Positions 1-8,629 of a DNA stretch of 64,000 nt are shown one piece after another. The position numbers and the translations under genes are program-made. The first letter of the stretch is position 1. Every line of letters starts with the position of its first letter. This stretch comes from Leifsonia shinshuensis (GTDB lineage Bacteria; Actinomycetota; Actinomycetes; Actinomycetales; Microbacteriaceae), in the NCBI RefSeq assembly GCF_022606355.1, contig NZ_JAHHZQ010000002.1, forward strand, positions 62,001 through 126,000, given 5' to 3'. Below the pieces are notes generated by a model, which saw nothing but the letters and a program-made list of their open reading frames with translations, made no database searches and had not been told where the DNA came from.

Positions 1-412
1 GCGTGATGATCAGGTGGCCGAGGACGAGCGTGACGATGCCGAGCGGGACGTGCAGAAAGCTGAACACCGAGAGCAGCGCGACGCCGAGGACGATCTCGGG
101 CACGATCAGCGGCAGCACGATCGCGGCTAGCACCATCCCGGAGCCCCTGAAGGGGAACCGCACCAGGGCGATGGCGGCGAGGAGGCCGACCACGGTCGCG
201 ACGGAGGCCGCGAGCACTCCGACGATCGCACTGATCCCGAGCGTCTGCAGCAGGGCGCCGTCGGCGAACAGTTCGCCGTACCAGCGGAGGCTGAAGCCCT
301 GCCAGGTGTAGCCTCCCGCCGCCGAGTTGAAGGAGTAGACGATCACCGCGATGATCGGGATGTAGAGGAAGACCAGCACCAGGCGGGCGATCCACGACGT
401 TGCGCGATCCAT
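1..412 (-). CDS. ABC transporter permease, PotC-like (partial, cut by window edge)
   Basis: Inner-membrane permease of a spermidine/putrescine-type ABC importer. Only the N-terminal ~137 residues are in the window; the rest lies beyond position 1. The translation begins MDRATSWIARLV and shows a first membrane segment, then further hydrophobic stretches, in the order usual for PotC-type permeases. The ATG at 412 shares one base with the TGA of the upstream permease (TGATG), so the two are translationally coupled and probably form the heterodimeric channel. The substrate (polyamine or another small cation or opine) cannot be told from the permeases alone. Confidence 0.8.
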   Translation of the reverse strand, partial: MDRATSWIARLVLVFLYIPIIAVIVYSFNSAAGGYTWQGFSLRWYGELFADGALLQTLGISAIVGVLAASVATVVGLLAAIALVRFPFRGSGMVLAAIVLPLIVPEIVLGVALLSVFSFLHVPLGIVTLVLGHLIIT

Positions 413-1377
413 CAGGCGACCTTCTTCCGTCCGCGCCGGGCGATGAGGCCGGCCACGGCCATCGCGAGCAGCATGAGCACGAGCAGCACCATGGAGACCG
501 CGGCGCCCATCGGCTGGTTCCGGAACTCGGTGTAGAGGGTGACGATGAGGTTGCCGACGAGCTGCTGCTTGCCGCCGCCGAGCAGCACCGGGATGACGAA
601 GACGCCGAGCGTGGGGATGAACGTCAGCATCGCGGCGGCGATGATGCCGGTCGAGCTGAGCGGCACCAGCACCCGGAAGTGGGTCTGCCACCAGCCGCAG
701 CCGAGGTCGGCCGCCGCTTCCTTGACCGACGGGTCGATGGCCCGCATGCTGGCGTAGATCGGGAAGATCGCGGTGGGCAGGAACGCGTACAGGAGGCCCA
801 TGACGACGGCGCCCTGGCTCGGCACGAGTGACAGCTGCGAGGTGTTCACCCCGAGCAGGTCGAGCAGGCCGTAGACGGGGCCGCCCCGGCCGAGGACCGA
901 GATCCAGGCGAACGTGCGGACCAGGAAGTCGATCCAGAACGGCACGATGATGAGCAGCAGGAGCAGCGACTGCCGCTGCGGAGGCCGCGACACGATGTAG
1001 TACGAGACGATGTAGCCGACGACCAGGCAGATGACCGTGTTGAGCACGGCCATCCCGAGGCTGTAGACGAGGACCTTGCCGTAGACCGGGTCCATCAGCT
1101 GCGCGTAGTTGTCGAACGTGAAGCCGCCGGTGATGCCGCCGTAGACGTTGCTCTCGGCGAACGAGTTGCGGGCGACGATCAGGATCGGAACGATCGCGAG
1201 CCCGAGGACCGCGACGATCGCGGGCACGAGGAGCAGGATGCCGGTGAGGGTGCGGCGGCGGGTGCTCCTCCTGGTCGTGGCGCTCACGCCGCCCCGCCTG
1301 CCAGCGGTGCCGCCGGAACGAGAGCGGACGCTCTGCACGGCCACGGTGTCCGCACGATCGATGGTGTCGCTCGTCAC
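412..1377 (-). CDS. ABC transporter permease, PotB-like
   Basis: 321-residue permease with a ~40-residue basic, Ser/Arg-rich cytosolic N-terminus, then about six membrane segments (the first is rich in Leu/Ile/Val near residues 45-70). The EAA-type cytoplasmic loop (EAAADLGCGWWQTHFRV) lies near residues 220-240 and marks contact with the ATPase. It resembles PotB/PotH family permeases of spermidine/putrescine importers. A GTG start at 1377 is preceded by a strong GGAGGGAG ribosome site. It is the first gene of its operon in this window: no ATPase or binding protein lies upstream, so those partners are presumably downstream, outside the window. Confidence 0.85.
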   Translation of the reverse strand: MTSDTIDRADTVAVQSVRSRSGGTAGRRGGVSATTRRSTRRRTLTGILLLVPAIVAVLGLAIVPILIVARNSFAESNVYGGITGGFTFDNYAQLMDPVYGKVLVYSLGMAVLNTVICLVVGYIVSYYIVSRPPQRQSLLLLLIIVPFWIDFLVRTFAWISVLGRGGPVYGLLDLLGVNTSQLSLVPSQGAVVMGLLYAFLPTAIFPIYASMRAIDPSVKEAAADLGCGWWQTHFRVLVPLSSTGIIAAAMLTFIPTLGVFVIPVLLGGGKQQLVGNLIVTLYTEFRNQPMGAAVSMVLLVLMLLAMAVAGLIARRGRKKVA

Positions 1378-1602
1378 GCCTGCACTCCCTCCGTCGGATG
1401 ATCCAGGACGACCGCCCGGGTTGATCCATTGTTTGCGGAAGGTTCAGCCGCCCGAAACTCGGGGAGGGTTCGAGATCAGTGGCGTCCGAGTTACATGCTT
1501 ACGCATATCGCACCGGGGCGTGCGCCGACGGACCCGGTCGGCACCGGCTCGACCGGGACGGTCGGGCGCCCGCCGAGGGCGGCCTCCGGTTTCGCAGGCC
1601 TG

Positions 1603-1923
1603 TTACGGCGCGATGACCATGCGGGAGATGCGGTCGTGGTCGACCGCGAACCGGATCGGGCTCGTGCCGGTGAACCCGTCGCCCGTCACCGCCACTGTCA
1701 CGACCCACTCGTCTCCCTCGCGCTCCACGCCGTCGACGACGAAGTGCGACCGCTTGCCGATGTTGTCGCTCGCGTTCCACGAACGTGCACCCGCCTGGCC
1801 GTGGAAGACGCGCCCCCAGTCCTCCAGGTGCGCGTCGTCGGTGAACACGGCGACGAACGCCTCCGTGTCGCCGCGGTTCGTGGCGTCGATGAACGTCTGG
1901 ATGGGCGCGGGGAGGTCGGTCAT
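1603..1923 (-). CDS. NTF2-like / SnoaL-type small protein
   Basis: 106-residue protein of the NTF2-like (SnoaL, DUF4440-type) fold. The N-terminal helix pattern (FIDATNRGDTEAFVAVF) followed by a conserved acidic-aromatic turn (DDAHLEDWGRVFHG) is typical of this superfamily, which includes small isomerases, hydratases and non-enzymatic ligand binders. Its length fits a single complete domain. The start is ATG at 1923. It is probably monocistronic, with the permease operon 225 bases downstream on the same strand. Substrate and reaction are not predictable from sequence. Confidence 0.7.
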   Translation of the reverse strand: MTDLPAPIQTFIDATNRGDTEAFVAVFTDDAHLEDWGRVFHGQAGARSWNASDNIGKRSHFVVDGVEREGDEWVVTVAVTGDGFTGTSPIRFAVDHDRISRMVIAP

Positions 1924-1998
1924 GCGTCGAGGATGCCACGCGTGACGGGGTGGTATCCAGGGGCCGGCGATCCCCCCATCCGGATCCGTCTGCGCGGG

Positions 1999-3162
1999 TC
2001 AGGCCCGCGCGCGCCTCCGCACGCCGAGCAGGCCGCGCACGCCGAGCACGCCGAGTCCGCCGGCGAGGCAGAGCACGGCCAGCAGTGCCGTGCCGTCCGG
2101 GGCCGAGCCTGTCGCTGCGAGCTCCGGAGCGCCCGCACCAGCGGTTCCCGACCCCGCGGCCGTCCCGGTTCCCGTGCTCGTGCCCGCCCAGGTCACGGCG
2201 GTCTGCGCGCTGGTGGTCGCCGTGCTCCCCGCGACCAGGATGACGGACTGGGCGTGGTCGGCAGCCGTCGCCGTCCCGCCCGGGAGGTTCGGCACCGAGA
2301 CGATGCGGCCGTTGACCGGCGCACCGGAGACGGTCGCCGTCAGCGTCGTCGACCCGCCCGCCGTCGTGCCTCGGAGGTCGACGTAGACCGACTGGCCGTC
2401 TGCGACCGCGGACGGGTCGATCGGGTCACCCGCCGCGTCGGTGAGGGTCGCGGCGGGGCTCGCGGTGACGCGGGCGGCCGTGCGATTGGTCGTCACGACG
2501 AATGGTCCGACGAGCGTCCCGGCGGCCGGAGCCGCGGGGGGCGCGGAGATCGCGACCGTCGCGGTGTCGACGGGAGTCGGGACCGGGCTGGCGTTCGCCC
2601 CCGCGAGCAGCGCCCAGTAGGCGGTGCCGGAATCGGGCGTCTCGAATGCCCACGGAGCGTCGAAGGTGAGCTCGGTGTACCGCCAGATCGCGTACTGGGT
2701 GGCTTCGATCGCATCGTTGCGGGCGATGCTCGGCACGCCGACGGACGCCCCGAAGTCCGCCAGGCTCAGTGCCGGGTAGCTGTGGGCGACCACCCACAGC
2801 ACCTTCGCCTGCACAGCGGGATCCACGAAGTGGTTGGCGCCGAGGTATCCACTCGGGTCGTCGATCACACCCTCGATGTCGGTCTTGGCCGACACGTTGT
2901 GCTCGATGCAGTACGCCCAGAGGTCGGGATCGCCCGGGTTGGCGGGATCCGCGGGCGGGTGCGCGTAGACCGGGAACACACCGGTTCCGCCGTAGCCCTG
3001 CCGCTTGCCCACGTAGACCGTGCTTCCGTTCTGCGTTCCGGCATCGATGGCCGACGCGGTCGCCGCACCGACGCCGGAGAACACGAGGACGGCGGAGGCG
3101 AGGATTCCGAGGACCAGCGCGCGCCGAAGAGCGGCCGCCCTTCGTGAGAGTGTGCTCATCAT
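1999..3162 (-). CDS. Cell-wall anchored thioester-domain surface protein
   Basis: 387 residues. A signal peptide (roughly 1-38, basic start then hydrophobic core ending near ATASA) precedes a thioester (TQXA-type) domain: Cys85 in WAYCIEHN and Gln156 in EATQYAIWRYTE are the pair that forms an internal Cys-Gln thioester in this family. That bond can bind covalently to host or surface amines. An Ig-like, Thr/Ala-rich stretch follows. The C-terminus has an LAATG motif (about 348-352), a hydrophobic helix and an RRRARA tail, a class E-like sortase sorting signal. Start ATG 3162 was chosen because the signal peptide begins there; the ribosome site is weak. No sortase gene is in the window. Likely role: adhesion. 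Confidence 0.78.
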   Translation of the reverse strand: MMSTLSRRAAALRRALVLGILASAVLVFSGVGAATASAIDAGTQNGSTVYVGKRQGYGGTGVFPVYAHPPADPANPGDPDLWAYCIEHNVSAKTDIEGVIDDPSGYLGANHFVDPAVQAKVLWVVAHSYPALSLADFGASVGVPSIARNDAIEATQYAIWRYTELTFDAPWAFETPDSGTAYWALLAGANASPVPTPVDTATVAISAPPAAPAAGTLVGPFVVTTNRTAARVTASPAATLTDAAGDPIDPSAVADGQSVYVDLRGTTAGGSTTLTATVSGAPVNGRIVSVPNLPGGTATAADHAQSVILVAGSTATTSAQTAVTWAGTSTGTGTAAGSGTAGAGAPELAATGSAPDGTALLAVLCLAGGLGVLGVRGLLGVRRRARA

Positions 3163-3266
3163 CGTGCTCGACGCTATCGGGGGCGCCGGGGTGCTCGGCA
3201 TCCCCCGAACGGGCGACCGCGTCGCCGCCCGCGTGCCGGGATGCGAGCACTGTTGCAAGCGGCTCG

Positions 3267-3749
3267 TCACTCCGCCGCGAGAGGGGCCAACCCCAAGTGC
3301 CGGCGCAGCGTCCGGGTGATGTCGTCGACCTCGTCGAGCTGCGCCGGCGTGAGGGCGTCGAGGAACAGTTCGCGCACCGCTCGGAGGTGCGGGACGGAGC
3401 CGGCCCGGAAGGCCGTCGCGCCGGCGTCGGTCGCGATCACGTCGATCCCGTGGACGTCGTCCGCGCACGCCTGGCGGCTGATCAGCCCCCGTCTCTCCAT
3501 GCGGCCGAGGTGGTGCGAGAGCCTGCTGCGTTCCCAGCCGATCAGTTCGGCCAGCTCGGAAGATCGCAGTGTGCGGTGCTCCGCCTCCGTCAGCGCGAGC
3601 AGCACCTGGTAGTCACCGGTCGACAGCTCCGATTCGCTCTGCAGTCTGCTGCCCAGGCGGGTGCGCAGCGCCTCGGCCGTCTCGATGTAGTCGCGCCAGG
3701 TGCGGAGTTGCTCCCGCGTCGGCGCACGGCGCGGCCGGTCTTCGCTCAT
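3267..3749 (-). CDS. MarR-family transcriptional regulator
   Basis: 160-residue winged-helix regulator. The central part (YQVLLALTEAEHRTLRSSELA, then LIGWERSRLSHHLGRMERRGLI) is the MarR recognition helix and wing region. A start at ATG 3749 is preferred over upstream in-frame starts because GGAGGG lies just upstream and the extra residues would be low-complexity and run across the operator region. It is transcribed divergently from a flavin monooxygenase operon. Two palindromes lie in the gap, so it most likely represses itself and that operon, responding to an aromatic or oxidant ligand (inference). Confidence 0.85.
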   Translation of the reverse strand: MSEDRPRRAPTREQLRTWRDYIETAEALRTRLGSRLQSESELSTGDYQVLLALTEAEHRTLRSSELAELIGWERSRLSHHLGRMERRGLISRQACADDVHGIDVIATDAGATAFRAGSVPHLRAVRELFLDALTPAQLDEVDDITRTLRRHLGLAPLAAE

Positions 3750-3772
3750 CTCGTCTCGTCTCCCTCCGGGAA

Positions 3773-3812
3773 TTGACGCGTCAAGTCCATTGTTACAGCA
3801 TTGACACGTCAA
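3773..3812. promoter_or_regulatory. Paired palindromic operators for the divergent MarR regulator
   Basis: TTGACGCGTCAA at 3773-3784 is a perfect 12-base palindrome. TTGACACGTCAA at 3801-3812 is the same sequence with one base changed near the centre. Centres are 28 bases apart, in the gap between the MarR gene and the first monooxygenase gene. Two near-identical palindromes in a divergent MarR gap are the usual operator arrangement. Binding by this MarR is inferred. Confidence 0.75.
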
Positions 3813-3849
3813 TCCGGGTGGTCCGGCGGCGAGGGAGGTCGTGATCGAC

Positions 3850-4950
3850 ATGGCAGAGCTCGAGTTCGGACTGAACTCCTTCGGCGACGTCGCGACCGAC
3901 GGCGGCAGGGTCCTGTCGGACGCCGAGACGCTGCGGCTGATGGTTCGGGAGGCACAGCTCGCCGAGTCCGTCGGGCTCGACGTCTTCAGCGTCGGCGAGC
4001 ACTACCGCGACGACATGGTCGACTCCGCCACTCCCGTAGTGCTCGCTGCGGCCGCTCAGGCGACGTCCACGATCCGGCTCGGCACCTCCGTCACGGTGCT
4101 GTCGACGCAGGACCCCGTGCGGCTGTACCAGCAGTTCTCCACCGTCGACGGGATCTCCGGCGGACGCGCGCAGCTCGTGCTCGGCCGCGCCTCGGCGATC
4201 GAGTCGTTCCCCCTGTTCGGTTACGACATCGCCGAGTACGAGGACATCTTCGAGGAGAAGCTCGACCTCTTCCTGCGCCTCATGCGCGAGGATCGGGTCA
4301 CCTGGTCCGGCCGATACCGCACGCCTCTCGAGTCGGTGCGGCTGCGCCCACGGATGCCCGAGGGCGGCATCCCCGCCTGGATCGGCATCGGCGGCAGCCC
4401 CGACTCCGTGATCCGCGCGGCCCGGCACGGCCTCCCTCTGATGATGGCGATCATCGGCGGCAAGCCCGAACGCTTCGCCGGCCACGCCGAACTCTACCTG
4501 CGGGCCCTCGCCCGGTTCGGACAGCCGGAGCTGCCGATCGGGCAGCACTCGCTCGGGCTGATCGCGGAGACCGACGACGAGGCCAAGACCGAGCACTGGG
4601 AGTACTGGCAGCCCGTCGTGACCGCACTGAGCCAGGAGCGCGGGTTCTACCCGCCCACCGCTGAACGGTACGCACAGGAGGTCGCGACCGGCGCGCTCTA
4701 CGTCGGTTCACCCGAGACGGTGGCCCAGAAGCTGGCCGCGATCGTACGCACCAACCACCTCTCCCGTTTCGACCTCAAGTACGACATCCGGCACCTGCCG
4801 GTGAAGGCCCGCGAGCGCAGCATCCGCCTCTTCGGCGAACGGGTCGTCCCGCGCGTTCACGAGCTCATCGCCGAGGACCCGGGCGACTGGCGCCTCACCG
4901 GTCGTCACACGGCCCAGATCGTCACCGCCCGGGCGAACGCCGCGCAGTGA
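3850..4950 (+). CDS. LLM-class flavin-dependent monooxygenase (first of pair)
   Basis: 366-residue luciferase-like monooxygenase (TIM barrel, FMNH2- or F420-dependent). Family marks include ELEFGLNSFGD at the N-terminus, VGEHYRDD, the strand TIRLGTSVTVLST, GRAQLVLGRAS and GSPETVAQKL. An in-frame GTG at 3841 is only two bases from the ribosome site GAGGGAGG (3831-3838), so ATG 3850 at eleven bases is the better start. It leads a three-gene operon with a second LLM enzyme and an NAD(P)-binding reductase, opposite a MarR regulator. This suggests inducible oxidation of a small organic compound; the substrate is unknown. Confidence 0.85.
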   Translation: MAELEFGLNSFGDVATDGGRVLSDAETLRLMVREAQLAESVGLDVFSVGEHYRDDMVDSATPVVLAAAAQATSTIRLGTSVTVLSTQDPVRLYQQFSTVDGISGGRAQLVLGRASAIESFPLFGYDIAEYEDIFEEKLDLFLRLMREDRVTWSGRYRTPLESVRLRPRMPEGGIPAWIGIGGSPDSVIRAARHGLPLMMAIIGGKPERFAGHAELYLRALARFGQPELPIGQHSLGLIAETDDEAKTEHWEYWQPVVTALSQERGFYPPTAERYAQEVATGALYVGSPETVAQKLAAIVRTNHLSRFDLKYDIRHLPVKARERSIRLFGERVVPRVHELIAEDPGDWRLTGRHTAQIVTARANAAQ

Positions 4951-4996
4951 CCTCCCCCACCATCCCTTCATCATCCGTTCCGTCAGGAGACACACC

Positions 4997-6076
4997 ATGA
5001 CCGACATCACCGGCCTCGAGTTCGGCCTCGACACCTTCGGCGACCTGCCCAGGGACGACCAGGGGGAGGTCACCAGCTACGCGGCGGCGATCCGCGCCAC
5101 CCGCGATGAGGCGATCCTCGCCGACGACCTCGGGGTCGACGCCTTCGCGGTGGGCGAGCACCACCGTCCCGAGTTCGCGATCTCCACGCCGGAGACGGTG
5201 CTGGCCGGCATCGCCACCGCGACCGAGCGCATCCGGCTGGGTTCCGGGGTGACCGTGCTCTCCTCCGACGACCCGGTGCGGGTGTTCCAGCGGTTCGCGA
5301 CGGTCGACGCCCTCTCGAACGGACGGGCCGAGGTGATCCTGGGACGCGGGTCCTTCACCGAATCGTTCCCGCTGTTCGGGTACGACCTGGCGGACTACGA
5401 CCTGCTCTTCGAGGAGAAGATCGACCTGTTCCACAAGCTCCTGGACGAGAAGCCGGTCAGCTGGGAGGGCACCACCCGGGCCGCCCTGCACGAGGCCGAC
5501 GTGTTCCCGAAGACGGAGTCCGGTCGCCTCCGCACCTGGGTCGGCGTCGGCGGCACGCCGCAGTCGGTGGTGCGAACCGCGCACTACGGGTTCCGTCTGA
5601 TGCTCGCGATCATCGGCGGCGCACCCTCCCGTTTCACACCGTACGTCGACCTGTACCGCCGGGCGGCCGAGCAGTTCGGCACGGAAGCCCTCCCAGTGGG
5701 GATGCACTCCCCGGGGTTCATCGCCGAGACCGACGAGCAGGCGAAGGAGCTGTTCTACCCCGGCTACAAGGTGATCCGCGACCGGATCGGCGCCCTGCGC
5801 GGCTGGCCGCCGCTGCAGCGGCAGGAGTTCGAGGCGGACGTAGCACACGGCTCGCTCTACATCGGCTCCCCAGAGACCGTCGCCCGCAAGATGGCCGACG
5901 CCATCCGCACGCTCGACGTCGGCCGCTTCGACCTCATCTACACCGCCGGCGGTGCCATGCGGGCCGGCGACCGGATGCGCGCGGTCGAGCTCTACGGCGC
6001 GAAGGTCATCCCGATGGTGCGCGAGCTGCTCGCCGAGGCGCCGAAGCCCACGACCGGCGCCGCGTTCCGGCGCTGA
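4997..6076 (+). CDS. LLM-class flavin-dependent monooxygenase (second of pair)
   Basis: 359 residues, clearly paralogous to the preceding gene: [54 protein letters not shown] and [12 protein letters not shown] recur in the same order. ATG 4997 follows CAGGAGA. The two barrels may form a heterodimer, as bacterial luciferase does, or act on different substrates. The 46-base gap to the first gene and 13-base gap to the next support one transcript. Confidence 0.85.
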   Translation: MTDITGLEFGLDTFGDLPRDDQGEVTSYAAAIRATRDEAILADDLGVDAFAVGEHHRPEFAISTPETVLAGIATATERIRLGSGVTVLSSDDPVRVFQRFATVDALSNGRAEVILGRGSFTESFPLFGYDLADYDLLFEEKIDLFHKLLDEKPVSWEGTTRAALHEADVFPKTESGRLRTWVGVGGTPQSVVRTAHYGFRLMLAIIGGAPSRFTPYVDLYRRAAEQFGTEALPVGMHSPGFIAETDEQAKELFYPGYKVIRDRIGALRGWPPLQRQEFEADVAHGSLYIGSPETVARKMADAIRTLDVGRFDLIYTAGGAMRAGDRMRAVELYGAKVIPMVRELLAEAPKPTTGAAFRR

Positions 6077-6089
6077 CGGGAGGGACGAC

Positions 6090-6779
6090 ATGAACGACAG
6101 CATCCGCGCGACCGGCATTCGTACGGTAGGCATCCTGGGGGCGGGCAAGGTCGGCACCGTCCTCGCCCGGCTCGCCCTCGCGGCGGGCTACCGCGTGCTG
6201 ATCGCGGGCTCCGGCGACCCCGAGCGCATCGCCCTCACCATCGACGTCCTCGCCCCGGGCGCCACGGCGACACGCCCCGAGGAGACGGCCGAGGGCGCCG
6301 ACGTCGTGATCCTCGCTCTGCCGCTCGGGAAGTACCGCACCCTCCCGGTCGAGCAGTTGCGCGGCAAGCTCGTGATCGACGCGATGAACTACTGGTGGGA
6401 GACCGACGGCATCCGCGACGACCTGAACGACCCGCTCACCTCCACGAGCGAGATCGTCCAGGAGTTCCTCCCCGGATCCCGCGTCGTGAAAGCCCTGAAC
6501 CACATGGGCTACCACGACCTCGAGGAGGAGAGCCGCGCGCCCGGCGCGCCCGGGCGCAAGGCCATCGCGATCGCCGGCGACCACGCAGCAGACCTCGACC
6601 GGGTCGCGGCCCTGATCGACGCCCTCGGCTTCGACCCGGTCGTCGCCGGACCGCTCGCCGCCGGCGCCCTCCTGCAGCCGGGCCGCCCGACCTTCGGCGC
6701 GGACGTGCCGGCCGACGAGCTGCGCACGCTGATCCGCGCGGCCGACACCGACCGGGACCTGACACCCGCGGCGCTCTGA
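6090..6779 (+). CDS. NAD(P)-binding oxidoreductase, F420-dependent NADP reductase family
   Basis: 229-residue Rossmann protein. [20 protein letters not shown] (about 13-32) is the dinucleotide-binding motif, and [17 protein letters not shown] with the following acidic strand and Asn-Tyr turn ([11 protein letters not shown]) are typical of the NADPH:F420 oxidoreductase fold. It follows two LLM monooxygenases with a GGGAGGGA ribosome site. It could supply reduced cofactor (F420H2 or similar) to them or act on their product. Whether it uses F420 or only NAD(P) is unresolved. Confidence 0.75.
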   Translation: MNDSIRATGIRTVGILGAGKVGTVLARLALAAGYRVLIAGSGDPERIALTIDVLAPGATATRPEETAEGADVVILALPLGKYRTLPVEQLRGKLVIDAMNYWWETDGIRDDLNDPLTSTSEIVQEFLPGSRVVKALNHMGYHDLEEESRAPGAPGRKAIAIAGDHAADLDRVAALIDALGFDPVVAGPLAAGALLQPGRPTFGADVPADELRTLIRAADTDRDLTPAAL

Positions 6780-6811
6780 ACGCCGCAGTGCTCGGCTGAC
6801 CGGCGAAGCAG

Positions 6812-7588
6812 TCACCTACCGTTGCTGACACCCGCACGCGCACTGACCGCCGGGATGGCGCCGGTCACGAGCCCGACCAGCTCCTCGCCCGTGACATCGT
6901 CCGTGCGCACGCCCTGGACGACGTTGCCCGCCCGCATCACCCAGACCTGTGACGACAGCCGCTTGACCTGCTCGAAGTTGTGCGACACGACGAGCACGGT
7001 CTGCCCGCCGTCGACCACGCGCTGGATCAGCGCCTCCACCTGGGCCGTCTCGCGCAACCCGAGCGCCGCCGTCGGCTCGTCGAGGATGATCATCCCCCGG
7101 GCCCACATCACGCCGCGGGCGATCGCGACCGCCTGGCGTTGGCCGCCGGAGAGCCGCTTGACGGGCCGGTTCACCGAGGGGACGTTGACGGCCAGGTCGG
7201 AGACCAGACGATGGGCCTCGCGCTGCATCTCGCGGCGACGGAGCATCGGGAACCCGATGAACCGGGTGAGCTCGCGCTCGAGGTAGAGGTTCTGCCAGAC
7301 GCTCAGCTGGTCGCAGAGGGCGAGGTCCTGGTAGACCGTCTCGATGCCGGCCGCGCGCGCGTGCTTCGGCGAGCTGAACTGCACCGGCTCCCCATCGATC
7401 CTGATCTCGCCCGAGTCAGGTGTGTAGAGTCCCGTGAGGCATTTGACCAGCGTCGACTTGCCCGCGCCGTTGTCGCCCACGATCGCGGTGACCTCGCCCG
7501 TGCGTACCGTGAGGGACGCGCCCCGGAGCGCCTCGACGCTGCCGAACCGCTTGCGCAGGTCGGAGACCTCCACCTTGATGTCGTTCAC
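6812..7588 (-). CDS. Sugar ABC transporter ATP-binding protein (single domain)
   Basis: 258-residue ATPase for the carbohydrate-uptake-2 class of importers. Walker A (GDNGAGKST) lies near 38-46, the LSGGQRQ signature near 150 and Walker B (GMIILDEPTAALG) shortly after. It is half the length of RbsA-type ATPases, which carry two domains, and so resembles FrcA-type single-domain subunits. A GTG start at 7588 overlaps the permease stop (GTGA) and follows AGAGGACG. It is the last gene of the importer operon and works with the permease and binding protein immediately upstream. Confidence 0.88.
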   Translation of the reverse strand: MNDIKVEVSDLRKRFGSVEALRGASLTVRTGEVTAIVGDNGAGKSTLVKCLTGLYTPDSGEIRIDGEPVQFSSPKHARAAGIETVYQDLALCDQLSVWQNLYLERELTRFIGFPMLRRREMQREAHRLVSDLAVNVPSVNRPVKRLSGGQRQAVAIARGVMWARGMIILDEPTAALGLRETAQVEALIQRVVDGGQTVLVVSHNFEQVKRLSSQVWVMRAGNVVQGVRTDDVTGEELVGLVTGAIPAVSARAGVSNGR

Positions 7589-8583
7589 TTTCGTCCTCTC
7601 ATGAGAGTCGCCGCGGCGATGACCACGATGCCGATCATCAGCGGGGAGTAGAAGGCGCTCACACCGAGGAGGGTCAGGCCCGACTGCAGGAAGGTGAGCA
7701 GGACGGCGCCGATCACCGGGCCGACGATGGTGGCGCGGCCGCCGAAGAGGCTGACACCACCGAGAACCACCGCCGCGATCGCCTTGAGCAGGTAGTCGGT
7801 GTTCGTCGCAGGCTGGCTCGAGCCGATGTACGAGGTGAGCATGATGGCGCCGACACCTCCCATCGCGCCGCAGATCATGTAGCCCGCGAGCTTGACCCGC
7901 GGAACCTTGAGCCCCATCGCCGTGGCCGCTTCGGTGTTGTCGCCGACCGCGAGCAGGTGGGTGCCGAACCGGGTGTGGAAGAGGACGATGTGCAACACGA
8001 TCGCGATGCCGATCGCGATGAGGAAGTTGTAGCGGATGCCGCCCAGCGAGTGCACGCTGACGAACGTCAGCGCGGGCTCCGGGATCTGCACGGGCTTGCC
8101 CTCCGAGATGATGAGGCCGAGGCCCAGCACCAGGCTCAGCGAGCCCAGCGTGACGATGAAGTCGGGGATCCTCACCCAGCCGATGAACGCTCCGTTGAAC
8201 GCGCCGACGGCGACGCCGGAAGCGAGCGCCACGAGGCAGCACAGGATGAGCGGCCAGCCGGCCTGATACGCGGTCGCCATCGTGACGCTGCCCAGTGCGA
8301 CCGTCGCCGCGAGTGACAGGTCGATCCCGGCGAGCGTCACGGCGAAGGTGGCGCCGAGAGCCAGGACGATCGGGATCGTCGAGTCGGCGAGCATCGAGGT
8401 GATGCTCGGCCAGGACAGGAATCGCGGGTTGGCGATCGAGAAGACGATGATGAGCACGGCCAGCGCGACGGGCGCGGTCGCCTTGCTCCACACCTCCTCC
8501 TGTCCGAGGCTGCGGGTCAGGCTCCGGAGCCGTCCGAACGGTGGATCGGTCGGGGCGTCGATGGTGGTGGACTGCGTAGTCAT
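7585..8583 (-). CDS. Sugar ABC transporter permease (RbsC family)
   Basis: 332 residues with roughly eight to ten membrane segments. LGATFAVTLAGIDLSLAATV and the later KAIAAVVLGGVSLFGGRATI are hallmarks of RbsC/XylH-type permeases of ribose-class importers. The N-terminal ~35 residues are hydrophilic and cytosolic. ATG 8583 is 46 bases from the binding-protein stop. It forms the membrane channel for the adjacent ATPase and lipoprotein. Confidence 0.88.
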   Translation of the reverse strand: MTTQSTTIDAPTDPPFGRLRSLTRSLGQEEVWSKATAPVALAVLIIVFSIANPRFLSWPSITSMLADSTIPIVLALGATFAVTLAGIDLSLAATVALGSVTMATAYQAGWPLILCCLVALASGVAVGAFNGAFIGWVRIPDFIVTLGSLSLVLGLGLIISEGKPVQIPEPALTFVSVHSLGGIRYNFLIAIGIAIVLHIVLFHTRFGTHLLAVGDNTEAATAMGLKVPRVKLAGYMICGAMGGVGAIMLTSYIGSSQPATNTDYLLKAIAAVVLGGVSLFGGRATIVGPVIGAVLLTFLQSGLTLLGVSAFYSPLMIGIVVIAAATLMRGRK

Positions 8584-8629
8584 TGGATGAGGATCCCCAG
8601 GGTCGTGGGTGGATTGCTCGGGTGTCGGG

